Assembly: GCA_000708835.1 (NCBI GenBank)
Contig: DF237052.1
Coordinates: 1 to 64,000 of the forward strand
Reading direction: 5' to 3'
Length of the DNA: 64,000 bases
Source: Klebsormidium nitens
Taxonomy: Eukaryota; Streptophyta; Klebsormidiophyceae; Klebsormidiales; Klebsormidiaceae
The notes below the pieces were generated by a model. The model did no database searches. It saw only the letters and a program-made list of their open reading frames with translations, and was not told the origin of the DNA. The position numbers were made by a program, and so were the translations under genes. Below, piece after piece: positions 31,600-44,100 of the stretch. Within the stretch, counting starts at the first letter, position 1, and the number at the start of each line of letters is the position of its first letter.

Positions 31600-34280
31600 A
31601 TTTGCAAAACCGGATCTGTTGAAAGTTTTTGTTTCGTTTTCCACAGTGGCAATGACGATGAAGATCGTTGGCCCCCTCAATGGCCACTGGTGATCTCATT
31701 GCCTCGTGACGTATTGATGCCGCGACTGTCTATCATCCGGACCTTCTTTCCCATGGACAAGCATAGCAGCTTCACGAAGAATGCCCACGATGGGATCTTC
31801 ATCGTTCAAGGATTGAAATTTGTCTTCAACGCCAGTCAGCTTCTATTAAGGTAGTCACTAGCTGTTTTGCATTGAGGACAAGACTCCCGGTTGCTAGGAA
31901 GTTGCAAGCCAATGGTTCTCCATGCATGGCCTTGGCCGGTGGCCATTGGCGAAGATGGTATTGTGATACGATCCCATTATATTGATTCTCGTTTTTTAAT
32001 AGGAAGGTTTTGAGTAGCGATACGGAGAGCGAAAACCAGTATGCGGTCTTTCCTTGGCGGATGACAAACAACCCTACCTCTCTCGCCTACTTTCATTTAC
32101 TGCTTCGAGGGCTCAACCAACGGTATCAGCGTGGACACAGCAGCATTCAGAACGCTGTGTTCAGATTTTGCTCTTTTCGAATCGGTTCTCCGTCACTTGC
32201 AGCCATGCCCGTTTGTCAAGTCCTTCTGGCAATGTGGACGCAATTTTCGCCCGTCGTGGTCAGTACTACCACAGCATTATGATACCGATGCCATGTCTCG
32301 GTCTCCTTTTGTCCGGCGCAGTATGCTGAACAAATTCGACGCCTCCGGCGCTGTCTTGTACTGCTTTCCTTCGTCCTGGCCTCGTTGCGACCTTGCTTTC
32401 CGGATTGGCTATGGAGGGCTGCGCTCTGCTTATATCAGCATGCGCACAATTTCCCACCCCAAAGCCAGTGACCACGGGTCGACTCTAGTCGCTGTTTCTG
32501 CTCAACGGATCGGCCCATGCTTGGTGCTTTACTTTCGGTTGGCAATGAGTGAGACAAACGGGGCTTCTTTCGGTCGCCAACAATCTCTTCTGGAGGCAGC
32601 TTCAGATGCCAACACACGCCGAAGTCCTCAAAGTGCCCACAAGTATCGACTGTACATTTTGATTTCTCTGCTAGCTTTATTGACGATGACTGAAAAAGAC
32701 GGGTGGCCCTCGTGGTCACTGAATTTCCAAAAGATGTCGTTCTTTCTGCAACCCCTTCAATCTGATTGACGTCACAGTGAACTCGCCTGATGCGCTACGA
32801 CTCTTCCCTCCGGCCCCAAATGGCCTTTGCACTCGTCTGAACGCAACCTTAAAACTTTCATTCAATCGTCTCAGTTTCAGTTGTGGAGCTTAGGACGAAG
32901 CGCGCACGTGCTGACCTCAGAAGTTCTCTGCCTGACGATACTTGGACTTGGCCAAGACCGGCCGTCGGCAGCAACGAGACCGAGGTTCCAATGGGGACAC
33001 GTGTCCAGCCTCGGACCCAAGTATTCTTGTTGACGCCACCTGTTGCTCAATGGCGGTAAGGTTGGGCGATGAAACCTGCGTGGTGATTTCAAGGCAGTGG
33101 CTCAAGCGGATACGCATGGTGTCAGAACGGAAGGAAAGAGAACAAGGAATCCCGGCGGACTCTGTAGGACCCCTTCATATATAATCCCTTCGACCGACGG
33201 TGGATTTAGTGAATCTCGGTTTACCTAGAACATCGATCCTAGGGGGGTATGGCTAGGAGAGCTCTCTTACGTCCACGTTCTCCCTCCTTCCGTTCTGTCA
33301 GTCTTCAAAAAGAATTTGCGAAATAGGTTCGGGTTATGCCATCATCAGCGGTCTGATTTTGGTGCATACCATGTCTGGACCATGTCCGAATCCGGGTCCA
33401 AGATCCTCTTGATTTTCACCGATGGTTCTGATGACGAACGTCTGGCCCTCATGACGGCCACGACCTCCAAGGTGTCGCTGATGCCACGGCACGTTGGATC
33501 TGATTGAATCCTTCCCGGTGTAGAAAGCAGTCTTTAAAATATTTTGCTGCAGAATCGACAACCCCGGCGCTCAAAGCTTTGCTTCATCGTAGACTCACCG
33601 TTCCTTACAGCGGTGCACGAATCGATACGTCGGAGGTTGCACGACATTTGTGGCCAACTCTTAGGATTTAGTGGCAATGGCATTGATCGTCGTATGGCTT
33701 TGCCGGCCACAAGGTCTCAGATATCTGATTCTAATGCCACCCTTTCTTTTGCTTCTCGTCCTCGTCTTCGCTTAGTAATTAAGCAACTGAATCCTTTTAC
33801 TAGATTCGCTTCTACAGGTGGTGAAAGCTTTTTCCCCTTCTCTGCACCTACGGCAGCGAGGATTGGCCAATCCAGGTCTACTCGTCTGGTCGGCATATGC
33901 GTTCTCGTTTGGTCTTAAGCTGACAATCTCCGGGTTAGCATTACTGACAGTCTTCCATGCAGCGCCTTCATTTTTGCTACCCACCTGTGAGCAACGCAAT
34001 TCCTTGCAAGCTTAGACTGTACTGCCGACGAGTGCTTTGAGCCGCAAGCATCGCGAAGCGCTAACTCGCTTGCTAGGACCTTAAGAGAGAGCCCATTTCC
34101 GTTGCCATGCCCGGATTGCCGTTAGTTTGTGCAGGCGGTGCGCATTTACTAGCTTGTCATCTTGTTTGACTAGTTGCATTAGCATCCCATACTGATACAG
34201 TTGTGAATACCAGTCGATCAACCGAAATCTATTGATACACGAACCCAGTTTGAAAAATCTTGTTTAGTGAATCGTGACGG
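31600..34280 (+). repeat. tandem segmental duplication, right unit
   Basis: Partner of 27700-30550. Matching blocks: AAGACTCCCGGTTG (31880), GCATGGCCTTGGCCGGTGG (31924), GCAGCCATGCCCGTT (32199), GATGCCATGTCTCGGTCTCC (32288), CCCCGGCGCTCAAAGCTTTG (33562), GTGAAAGCTTTTTCCC (33821), ATTGATACACGAACCCA (34232). Divergence is high and even, so the event is old. Confidence 0.85.
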
Positions 34281-35949
34281 CAATGAAGACAGTTGTCTGG
34301 GGCCCCTCTGGGCCAACGTGGTACTCCTTATCCATTTTTCCCGCTGCCATACTAGCTTCGCTTTGAGTCCACAGCTTGTTTACTCCTCCATCTAATTCTT
34401 TGCTGCAGCCAGAACATTCACTCTCTTATTTCCCTCGCTGTGGCGGCTAAAACACTTCGATTCGAGAGCGTTGAAGTCGTGGGTCCGACTTTTAGGCGTC
34501 TAACGGAGCTCGTCACTGGTCATTGAGCAGCAGCGCCTCTAACAAACGCAAATCAAAGTGCCCTCCAAACTGCTGAATGGCAAGGAAGTAGAATGCCCGG
34601 CCCATGCGGGGATTGATGCGGCGAACTAATATGCTGACGCCATCCGCTTTGACGCTGCAGTTGAGCGATGACTAAAATACGTTTTCCGTGCCTTCTCGCC
34701 TCCTGCAGTCTTCACCGCAACAATCAGTCTGATGCCGCCGCTTTTGGTGCATATACGCTAAGCTCTTTCTAGCTCCACGGTGTAGTGCTCGTACGAAAAC
34801 CTTCTGAGGTCTGACGTATGCATTCCAAGATTGATTACAGCCACCGTGTCGACCTCAGCAGGGTCGCTGCGTCAAGCTCGGTACTGATTAGAACGGCCAT
34901 TGCCAGTGATGACGAGACTGGTCCTGGAAGTCCTCGATGGAGGTAAGGGCATATCGGCTTCAAAAAAGCAACCCGGATAACAGCAGGCCCTTTCGGCGAA
35001 AAGTTGCGGGGGTCTCTTCTCGGTTCCACCGACGCGCACACGTCTCTCCCTTATGTCACGGCTCTTGAGAATTATCTGAGGCTCTCGTCCTCTTAGCCAG
35101 ACCGTAGCGCTTCTCGAGCAGCTTCGCAGCGTACCGACAAAGAATCAAGATTACGGACCTGATCCTAAGTGGCAATGATGACAGCCGCCTGGCCATAATG
35201 GCCACGCTTAATTGTGCCGTTCTGATGCCAGCTTGACGTCCTTCTTGCAATATCCTGCTTAGAAAACCGAAATTTCAAAAGCTTAATGTACAGCTTGAAC
35301 TTATACTTGTGTTGCAATTTTGAAGATCTGCTAACTTGACTGGGCGCCCAAAGATTCCAATCAGAAGGTACAGAAATTCGATACTTTACGGCAAGTACTT
35401 TCATAGTCATTTTAAGTAGACCCACTAGCCGAAGAGCTTGTGGTCGGTACAACGATTGAGACAGTGGCAATGAGCAGTTATGATGCCTGACCCAAATTGG
35501 GGCCACTCGTTGAGCTGTTCTAGCTCTCCAGAGTGCCTCCATTGCTTTTCTGATTTAGTGCCTGGTGAGCGAGTCCGAAAAGTCCTTGGAATCAAATTTC
35601 ATCCTCGCAATTCGCGCCTGTAGGCGGCAAAGAGGAAGACTGCTACTCGGCGCCTTGCAGTATTAATTCGACTCTTCACTCATGATCGGCTCTCCGTATG
35701 CGGAGTCTTATTACTACCGCGGCCCTTGCTGCTAACGTCACGGCTTTCGATCAACGATGGTCCTTGGATTCTGCCCACCGCCAGTACTGAGCGCGGTAAC
35801 GACGTGAAACTTCGTCACGATGCTTTAACCGTGCCGGATTGAGGGATCAAGGGCGCGAGGATGTTCGCTTCTGACGACTGGCCATTCTGACCCACTTATC
35901 TCATTTCTTGATGGGCTGTTGCTCTTTTCCTGATTTGGCATTCGCTTTG

Positions 35950-36560
35950 CAGAAGAACATCTGTTTGGCGAACAAAAAGGGGCGCGAACACTAGCGGCTG
36001 AATAGGAAGAGGAGCGGCACGCTATGTATTGCGGTGCTTTGGCGCCAACTTGAAAGCACCGCGTTCCTGCAGCAGCAAAATGGGGCGTTCAAGCGGGGGT
36101 AGCTGGGTGCCGCGAAACCGAAGCGGATATAATGGACCAAAGCTAAGTGATTGGAAAGTATCTGATCGGTTTGTAGAAAAGGTGGAGCAACAGCCCAAAC
36201 CTGATGCGCGTGGGAAAAATTGGACAACGTCGGTATTTGTGGGCAGGACCTTGAAGCTGTCCCTTCAAAATTTGCCAAAACTAAGCGAACAAATGTTGGA
36301 CAGTATCTTTCTGTTCCTAGTGAGGCCCAGGGATGGTGCACTTCTCGCAGCTTTTCCGCCGCTTTGAATGAGCATGGGACGTCAAGTGGGTTACTGTGTG
36401 GTGCGTATCATGACTTGACCGTAGACTGTCAGGAAAGGCCTTCTGAGAAGCATCACGAGGCGCCCACTCGAGATTTCGTGACGGGTGCTTTTGTGAAGAA
36501 ATCCTCTTCTTTTGCTGCGCTTATCCGTTTTACAGTTTGGCCTGTGAATGCCACTCGAGC
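35950..36560 (+). pseudogene. decayed copy of NOP14 last exon and 3' flank
   Basis: CTGCAGCAGCAAAATGGGGC then GTTCAAGCGGGGGTAGCTGG at 36066 match the NOP14 last exon (CTACAGCAGCAGGAGGGGGC then GTTCAAGTCGGGGCAGCTGG, 24389), followed by the GCGAAACCGAAGCGG end. The copy has stops in frame. Similarity runs past the stop codon into the flank: CTTGACCGTAGACTGTCAGG at 36413 against CTCTGACCGTGGAGTCAGGT at 24721, offset about 11.7 kb throughout. A genomic duplication, not a retrocopy. Confidence 0.8.
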
Positions 36561-37367
36561 ATTAGCGCGAGCGTTTCGTCCGCAATGACTCCAAGGAATC
36601 GTGGCGCTGATGGCAATCACTTTGGGGTTGATGCAGCCGAGAATGGAAGAGGGTGCCCGCTTGCTTGACCTCTGTATCCTGCTTTATTGGCGAAGTTTGG
36701 AAGTCAGTTGAGTCTGATCTAAAAAGGGATACCTTCGAAGGTGCGCTTTTGAATTTGACGAGGGATTGGGCGGACACTTGAAAGCCCACAGAAAAGCCCA
36801 CATGAAATCCAAGTTGTACATCCGAAGCCAGTCTGCCCGTCTTGCTTTACCATGATATTCCATAGCGTGTGCGGGCCGCGCGGAGTCCAGTCAAACTTGT
36901 TTCTTGTATGTGCAACTGCTGTTTGGCCATGACGAAAAATTGGGACAAGGACTCCCAATCGCCATTTCGCTTTCGAGGCTTCGCCCGACGTACGCCACCT
37001 TGTTCCCGCGCTTGACTTGCACGATCGAGAAAACTTACAGTCAAAACAACACTGTGCAATAGTCGCTTGAGCGTCCGGATGAGTCCGTCACTTTTGCGTG
37101 AGCTCGACCTGATGAAGGCACCCCAGGCCCTGCCAATGGTCTTGCTAAAATGCTAGCCCAGTCAGCAGCGCTGAGTCTTTTGTATTGTATTGTCTCCCGG
37201 ATTTCGCGCCTCTTGTTCGCTTTCCTCCTCGCGCTGCCCTTCCAAAGCTGCTTTTTTGCGCTAGCGAGGATCTCCACCGCTTATTTAGTTGTTTTGTTGC
37301 AACTCAAAGGTCGGAAGGATATCACGGCATTGCGATATTTATTACACATTGCCCTCCATAGCCTATT

Positions 37368-37443
37368 GTGTGAGCCGTAGCCTTTCGTGCGAGTCACAGC
37401 GTTTCGTGTGAGTCGTCGCCTTTCAAATGAGTCACAGACTTTC
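37368..37443 (+). repeat. 19-bp tandem repeat, four units
   Basis: Units GTGTGAGCCGTAGCCTTTC, GTGCGAGTCACAGCGTTTC, GTGTGAGTCGTCGCCTTTC and AAATGAGTCACAGACTTTC follow each other without spacers. Units 2 and 4 contain a GAGTCAC core, close to an AP-1/GCN4-type site. Confidence 0.85.
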
Positions 37444-40400
37444 GTGGGTCATGCTTCATGCTCCATCGGTGCATATGGCAGTGACGAGAAATTCCCGCTC
37501 TTGGTAGCCTGTTGAGCAGCATTTTGTTCTGCCTTCGGCATGCCATTTTTCCCGCTTTGGTATTCAAAATTGACCTGAAGATCCAACTGAATCGAGATTT
37601 TTTTGAGCATCTAGGCTCTACTCGATTGCCCTGCGCCGTCTTATATTTCCTTATGAGTAGTAACGCAGGCGCAACCGCATTCTTCTCGATGCGCGCTCTT
37701 TCCTTTTAAGGATTGAGAATAATTAGGCAATGAGGACGTATGCTTCACAATTGTGATCAGCAGATCTTGTACTTCCAATGCCGCACCCGCCGTTCGTTGA
37801 CCGGCAAGTAAGATGCATGAATTCTGGCCAGTCGTCTTACTTTCTGGATTACCTTCTACTCTTCTGGGTTTGGAGGACGTTGCAGGCGATAACGACAACC
37901 GCCTGGCTCCGACGCCACTCAAAGATCACGCTGCTATCAATCATGAATCGGACGCAACGTGTTTACTTTCTCATCCTACGAACTGCTTAGCTAATCACGA
38001 TGACTTTTCATTACGGTGTGCTCCTAGCTAGAGCGCGAGCAGAGCGTCAGGCCCTTGTTCGGGTCTGATTGGCGACTACTTACTTGAGAATTTAGGGGAT
38101 AGTCCTCTTGCTGACGTCACCATCGCTTGCATCCATAGTCGGCTATCGTTGCGTCGTTAACCATAGAACGGTGGCGACACGATCGATCGGCGCCTGTTCA
38201 AAGTTGTCTCTTGCGGTAATGACGGAGTACTCTAGTCCCGGATTCCGTCTGGGAAGCGATTGTTTGCTCGATGCCATGTGCTAGGATAATGAAGTCCATT
38301 TTTGATGCTCAACTTTCCCGACGCTGTCTCTTATCCCTGTCCGAAAGAGTTGGTACCTTTGTTGTGCTCCGGGACCTTATCTCGATCCTTTCTGGGCAAC
38401 CCTGGGACTTTTCACTCGCCGGGTTACTTTACCTTATGGCTATGACAACTTTCTATTTGGTCGGATGACCATTGAAGATTACTGTCAGATTTGGACGCCA
38501 AGAGTGCTTCCGACAAATACTTAAGTAGAACCCACCAGTGAAGAGGGATGTTTGACGATATTGTAACGTAACCTTGTTCAGGTTTCTTTTTTCAGTCTCG
38601 GATGCGAGGAATCTGTGCCCCGTACTTTGCATCGGTGGTATGGATAAGTACCACCACCGCAATGATGCGAAAGCCCGGTCTTGGATGCTACTATGCACGG
38701 AATGTAGCATCTTCAGTCCTTTGATTGAGTTCTTAACGACGTTCTGACGCCAGGCCTAGTTCAGCGATCCTGGTGGGCAAGAACCGTGCACTGGCCTGGT
38801 TGCGACATTGCTCAAAGTGGTGAACAGGCCACAGTCTGCTGACGTCGTTACCTTAAGGTTTGCGAGCTGCAGCACTTGGTATGTGACGCCTTCAAGCGCG
38901 TCTCTAAGGTCATTAATATTGCAAGGCAATTGGCAATGATCAACGAGAGACTGGCCTCGTGTAAACCACGGGTTGGTCAAGCTCGTACGTGTGTACCTAT
39001 GATGCCCGGAACAAACAACCCAACTAAAATGAAAAGCTCGTTGATTCGAAGCATCGAGTCAGTTCAAAAGGGCAAAGTCGTGATCAGACTGGCAATCCTT
39101 CATGTGCCACTGGCACTTTGTGGTGGACCTTGGGTTTGGCGCGTCGCTCTGAAACCTCCTACATGTTGCGTCTTCGTATTTGAACTTGCCGTTTTAAGAA
39201 GGGGCCACCCGTATCAAGATTCTGAGGAGTTGTGGGTTTTGGACAACAGTTTTCGCCTTCACTCATCCGGGCTGCTAAGTTTCGTAGGACCCGGCCATAC
39301 TTGATTCAGGGTGTCTTAATGGTAATGTTGCCGCTCCGGCAAAACTCAAAAGATTTGCGAACGTCAAATCTCGTCCGAAAATTTTAGCGCACCCGCCGGC
39401 GTGAGTTGGAACAAGAGTACGAGTTTGCCGGTTGTCATCCGCAGAGCAGCCCGTGACAGGCTTGTTTTCTGCGACTGATGCCATGACACAAGCGTGATGA
39501 CACAAACGTACTGCTACTCCTTGTAAAACACATTCGGATTCACTTATACGCGTTCACTGGCAATGATTATTATACGTTTGCTAACGCAGTTGCCACTTGT
39601 AACCGAGGACATACGAAGCCAGCACGTTGACATGCGTACTTTAATTGGGAGCCTCTGCGCTCGCCTTGTACTTCGATAGAAGCCTGCAGTTGCAAATCTT
39701 TCAAAAAGCTTCTAAAGAGGCGTACGGCCTAGTAGATCCAGATCTAGGCGTACGATCTCACGACGGCTCTGTCTCTTTTCCTTTTCAAGAATAGCTGCGC
39801 TCGCACGTTCTTCTCAATCAAGCTTTTGACCATCGTCCGAGTATCACAATGGCGATGAGGACGAATTGCCTGGCCCTTGTGGTCACTTCCAGTTCAACGG
39901 TGGTCTGATGTCATGATCATTACTTGCGTGAATGTGAACTGCTAAATAGAACCGTCTCTCAACCTAGGTAATTACGTCAGCCGCTATCTCCAGTCAAGTC
40001 GATTTGTCTTGGCCGTGTGGACAAAGCCTCTTATTTGGCCCTTGTGGTCATATAGCTCATTCTCTGCTCGCCGATGCCGCTTAGTATGAATAGTGACAAC
40101 GTCTTAATGCTGCTTTGTGTTGGCTAGCGGTCTTGCTGCTCACACCTAGTTGCTTTCCTGGGCTGGTTGCGATATTGGTCAGGGCGTTGCCGGAATTTAC
40201 CGGCTGCTGACGTCAGCGCCTGTACGTCTGCCAGCGGCGATTTAACTTGCTGCTGATGCCCCAAGGTCGGAGTCTGGCTAACATCGGGTAAAGTCATTCG
40301 GCAAGGATTAATGAAAGACTGGCCGTGTTTAGCTGACCGGCCAAGCAGTAACCGTAGCGTCAGATGCGCGCCGCGACAAGACTTTACGCCAACTTGAAGC

Positions 40401-41138
40401 TCGAGTCCTTTCTTGCAGATAGTGCAAATTTCTGATGAGGTTGGTGAACCTTTATGGTGACATGCTTTGACTTCAACGAGGGGTCCGGCAAACCGCTAGA
40501 CACGCTCATACCATTGTTAGGGTCCACGCCTCTTCAGAACCGAGATTGCACTTTCGGAAAGCGGGCACCAGTATCAAGGATTACGAATGAGGGTTCGAAA
40601 GCTTTAGACCGCGTTAATGCTTTACTCTTCGTTCTTCAGCCGCGCTGCCGAGCGCAGGAGAACGTCTTAAGTACGTCCTATCGTCTCCACCCTCTTGTTG
40701 TCATTCCTGCAAACTTCATTCTCGCCCACGGTCCACTCGCCTGCATGACCAGGATTGTTGACACAGCGCCGACGTTCTGGCACAAAGGTGAGAAGACATT
40801 TGTTCTCCGCAGGTCACTATATGACGGATTCTTTTGCTTCCTTCTTCCGCTTCTTTGCTGCTGATGTCAGCATTTGTTCCGCTACACTTTCCGGAGACGG
40901 CCGGATCCAAGTCGCCATTACTGGCAATGATGACTTGTGCTGGCGCAGTTTCGCCATCAAACGCTTTCAATGTCGTGTGAAGCCAGGTCGTAGGCATCTG
41001 TGTTTTGAAGAGCTCCTGATCGCGCTCGCTTTACGCTTAGGAGGCAGCGATCTATCGGTGTGATGTCGCTACAGCTCTTTTTGGCTTTTCTCGAGCAGCG
41101 AGACTCCGAGTTTCCACATGCATTTCCACGGCCAGGAC

Positions 41139-41183
41139 CGCTTCCGAGTCCGCTTCCGCTTCCGCTTCCGTTTCCGCTCCCGC
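41139..41183 (+). repeat. hexanucleotide microsatellite (CCGCTT)n
   Basis: About seven imperfect CCGCTT units in a row. A simple repeat in non-coding DNA. Confidence 0.85.
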
Positions 41184-44100
41184 ATCAAACTCTTCAAGCT
41201 TTCTAGATCGATCAAGAATGGTATGAAGACGATAATTTGGCCGTTTGGCCACTGTCAGATAGGTCGGACTGGAGCCGTTCCTGCGCCCTAGCTAAATCAG
41301 CTTCGCGCGTACAACTTCGTCGGGACTGTACCAGGCAGTTCGATCCTCCCTTTCGTTTTAAGTTGATCTGGTGCTTGCTTCAAGACGTTTGGGCGGCGTC
41401 ACTAAAATTCGACCAGCAGAAAATCTCCTTTCAACTGGTTCGTCGTGGGCACTATTCAGCCTGCAAAAGGGCTCAATAATGGCCAGGTGGACACTTATTT
41501 GGGCTTTGTGGCCAGGCTCGCCTTTAAGTTTGCTCCTAGCGGCACGTCGTCCGCCTCAGTCTCATGGCACGTGCCGCACAATTGACTAATTCGCTTCTTG
41601 TAGCTGATTACTCCCAGAAGATCTGGTGAATCGACGTGCTTCGCTTTTCGTCCTTTGACTGGTCTGGATTGAGGGCGATGAGGAAGGAGACCCGATCTTC
41701 CGATCATTCAATGTAAGCTTTTCCTGATCTTTCGGAGCCATGCACTTCCACTTTGCCTCCTTTTCATATTCATCTACATTCTTCAAAGAATGAGGAATGT
41801 TAAACCTGGAAACTAGTAGTACGTACTTGGAGTCTGCACTGTCCACCTTCCGGCGGCCTGTTTTTGCCTTGAGGCGGACGGGTAGTAAGCCAACTCTTGG
41901 TGGGCGGTGTGGACCAACTCACTCAGGGGTTCAGATTGCTTTCCCTTGAAACATCCAAAGGCCATGCGGAAAGCTGCCTGGCCCTCGCAGCCAACAATCT
42001 ATATAAAGCACGTGTACGTGTCAAACAACCAATGCCAACCATATGACTGAGTCTGGGTCGCGCCGTGGCCAGACCGTCGATGTTAGTAACATAAGATGGT
42101 TATCACCGCTCAAAACAATCAATCAGGCGTTGCAAGCTTGTAGATCGTGTCTTCTATAGGTCCGTTTGTCGGTCCGCGTTTTCCGCCCAGAGATGCCGCT
42201 CACAGTATACGTAGCGGCTAAGCAATCAAACCACTTCTTTAACCGGTCTCCTGGTCACGGTAAGTTCCCGTCTCGAGGCTTAAAGTCGGCCATTTTAAGG
42301 AAGGCGCCAGACCAACTTGAATTGAGCGTTGGGATTTGGGCGGTCCGTTTTGTAACCTTATTACATCTGGTAAACAACCACGTCAAGTTTTTCGACAGAG
42401 CCGCGCTACGTAAACGAAGCTTGGCAGGCGTCAGGTCGGATAAAGTTCCATGTTCTTCAGATTTTAAGGGTGATGTTAACGTCTCTTCCGGAGCCACGTG
42501 TCAATCATGCAGCTCGTATCGATACTATTTATCCTGGGCATTGATGGCTGATGCTTGGTCCTCGTGGCCAGAGCGGTTTTCGACCTTTTAGTACGGATGT
42601 CTGCTCAAACCTGGAAAAAAGGCTTGTTCTGGATTTCCTGAGACACCGTAGTAGAGCTGTGACCAGCGTCTTTTTGACGTCGCTGCCCTGAATGCAAGCT
42701 CAGAGGGCACCGACGTATCAGTCTGCTTGGGTAGTAAAGCCGTGCCAATACAGCGCACGAGATTGCTCACGCTGACCTCCGGAGTCGTTGGACATTCCAG
42801 CGACGGCTGAAGGGAGTCGAGCATGATCTGCTGGGCTGATTACCAGATTACTTACTGGAGAGCGGCGATGACGAGCACCATAGTCCTGGCCTGCATGGTC
42901 GTGAGGCCATGTCTGATCCTGGTTCGGTACATCCGAGAAGGCCTTAACCACTCCTGTGAGGCTCGACCTGAGTTTGAAGCGTTTGAACTTTGCGTATCGG
43001 TTTATGCGTATCGCGTTTTTCGGGGCGGCGTTTGTGTTTGAATGTTCGTTGAAGTGCGGCAATGGTGACAAAAGCCTGGCTAGTACTAATGCAAAAGCGC
43101 CACGTCTATGAAGTATTACTATCATCGATACCGAGCCCAACTTAGGCAATAACTTCAGCTTTCCGCAGTGCCACTGGGCAGACTTCGCCGATAAGATGGG
43201 ACCCTTCACTTGGCTGAACTTTTACGCCATCTTTTAGAGACTTTCGAAAGACTTCGTAACTCTTTGCCACATTTCTGAGCTGCCCACTTTAATAAACATT
43301 GGGTGATGGGCGATGAAGATCTAGACGTGGCCCTTAAGTTCAGGCCACGTACTGTACCAGAAGACACTCCGCGGATGCAAGGTCTGCTTTTCCCTCTCGA
43401 TTCTAATTCACATCTGCATGCTCTGATTCCATCCGGGTTGCAGGCCGGCCGGGAGGCTAGCTGCTGTCTTGGCTCTGCTCCCAACCGCTTGAGCGTCGCG
43501 CCGAGTAAGATGGTGCCCCTGCAGCCCGCAATGTGGGTCTCTGATGTTCTTTAGCGCACTAGAAGTCGATGCTGATCAATGGGCCCCATCAGGAGATGGT
43601 GCGTCAACAGACCCGTTTTCTCTTTTGAGTAACCAGAGAGCGGCGATGACGACGATGGTCTGGCCTCATTGGCGTGCGGCCATTGGTGTAGGTTCTTCAT
43701 CAGATTGCCGCTTCTCGACGATTCGGAACGGGTTTGATGATCAGATTCCACACAAAACGATTTTTTGCGAGAAACCTGAAGGGGGCATCAATAAGCTTCT
43801 CGTAGAAGCTTGATCGCGTAAGTCGTGTGCGCGAGAAAAAACGGGCGTGAGTGCGCTTGACGTATTACATCAGAGCAACATTTCGAGAATGACTGCTGTT
43901 GGTTAACGCCGGTTTCACTCACGTCACCGCGGGCCGATCTTGTTTAAATATTGTCCTGGTGCTCAAAGGTGGCCCAGGTTAACCTTGACTTAGAAGAGCG
44001 GCAATGATGGTGGATAGACCACTGGCTCAAGATACGATCGATCTAGTACTGATGCCGGGCGCAACGCTGTATTAGTACTGTTTTGTTGTCGGCAACTTCC

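Larger units (their letters stand above)
26494..40218 (+). repeat. dispersed motif family B (GGCCTGGTTGCGAC ... GCTGACGTCAGC)
   Basis: Copies at 26494, 28531, 32376, 38791 and 40157, all plus strand. GGCCTGGTTGCGAC and the CTGACGTC block are separated by a nearly constant 39-44 bases. One frame gives TGLVATL in three of them (28531, 32376, 38791) and PGLVAIL in a fourth (40157). A family A-like block precedes four of them by about 140-165 bp, so A and B belong to one larger unit. Confidence 0.55.

Noticed and set aside
32131-32769. 212-codon plus frame in gene-free DNA
   Set aside because: Lies in the right unit of the old tandem duplication; the left unit does not keep the frame and no domain is visible. 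Probably chance, though it is the longest frame there.
37368-37443. CRISPR-like array
   Set aside because: Units are contiguous with no spacers, in eukaryotic nuclear DNA.
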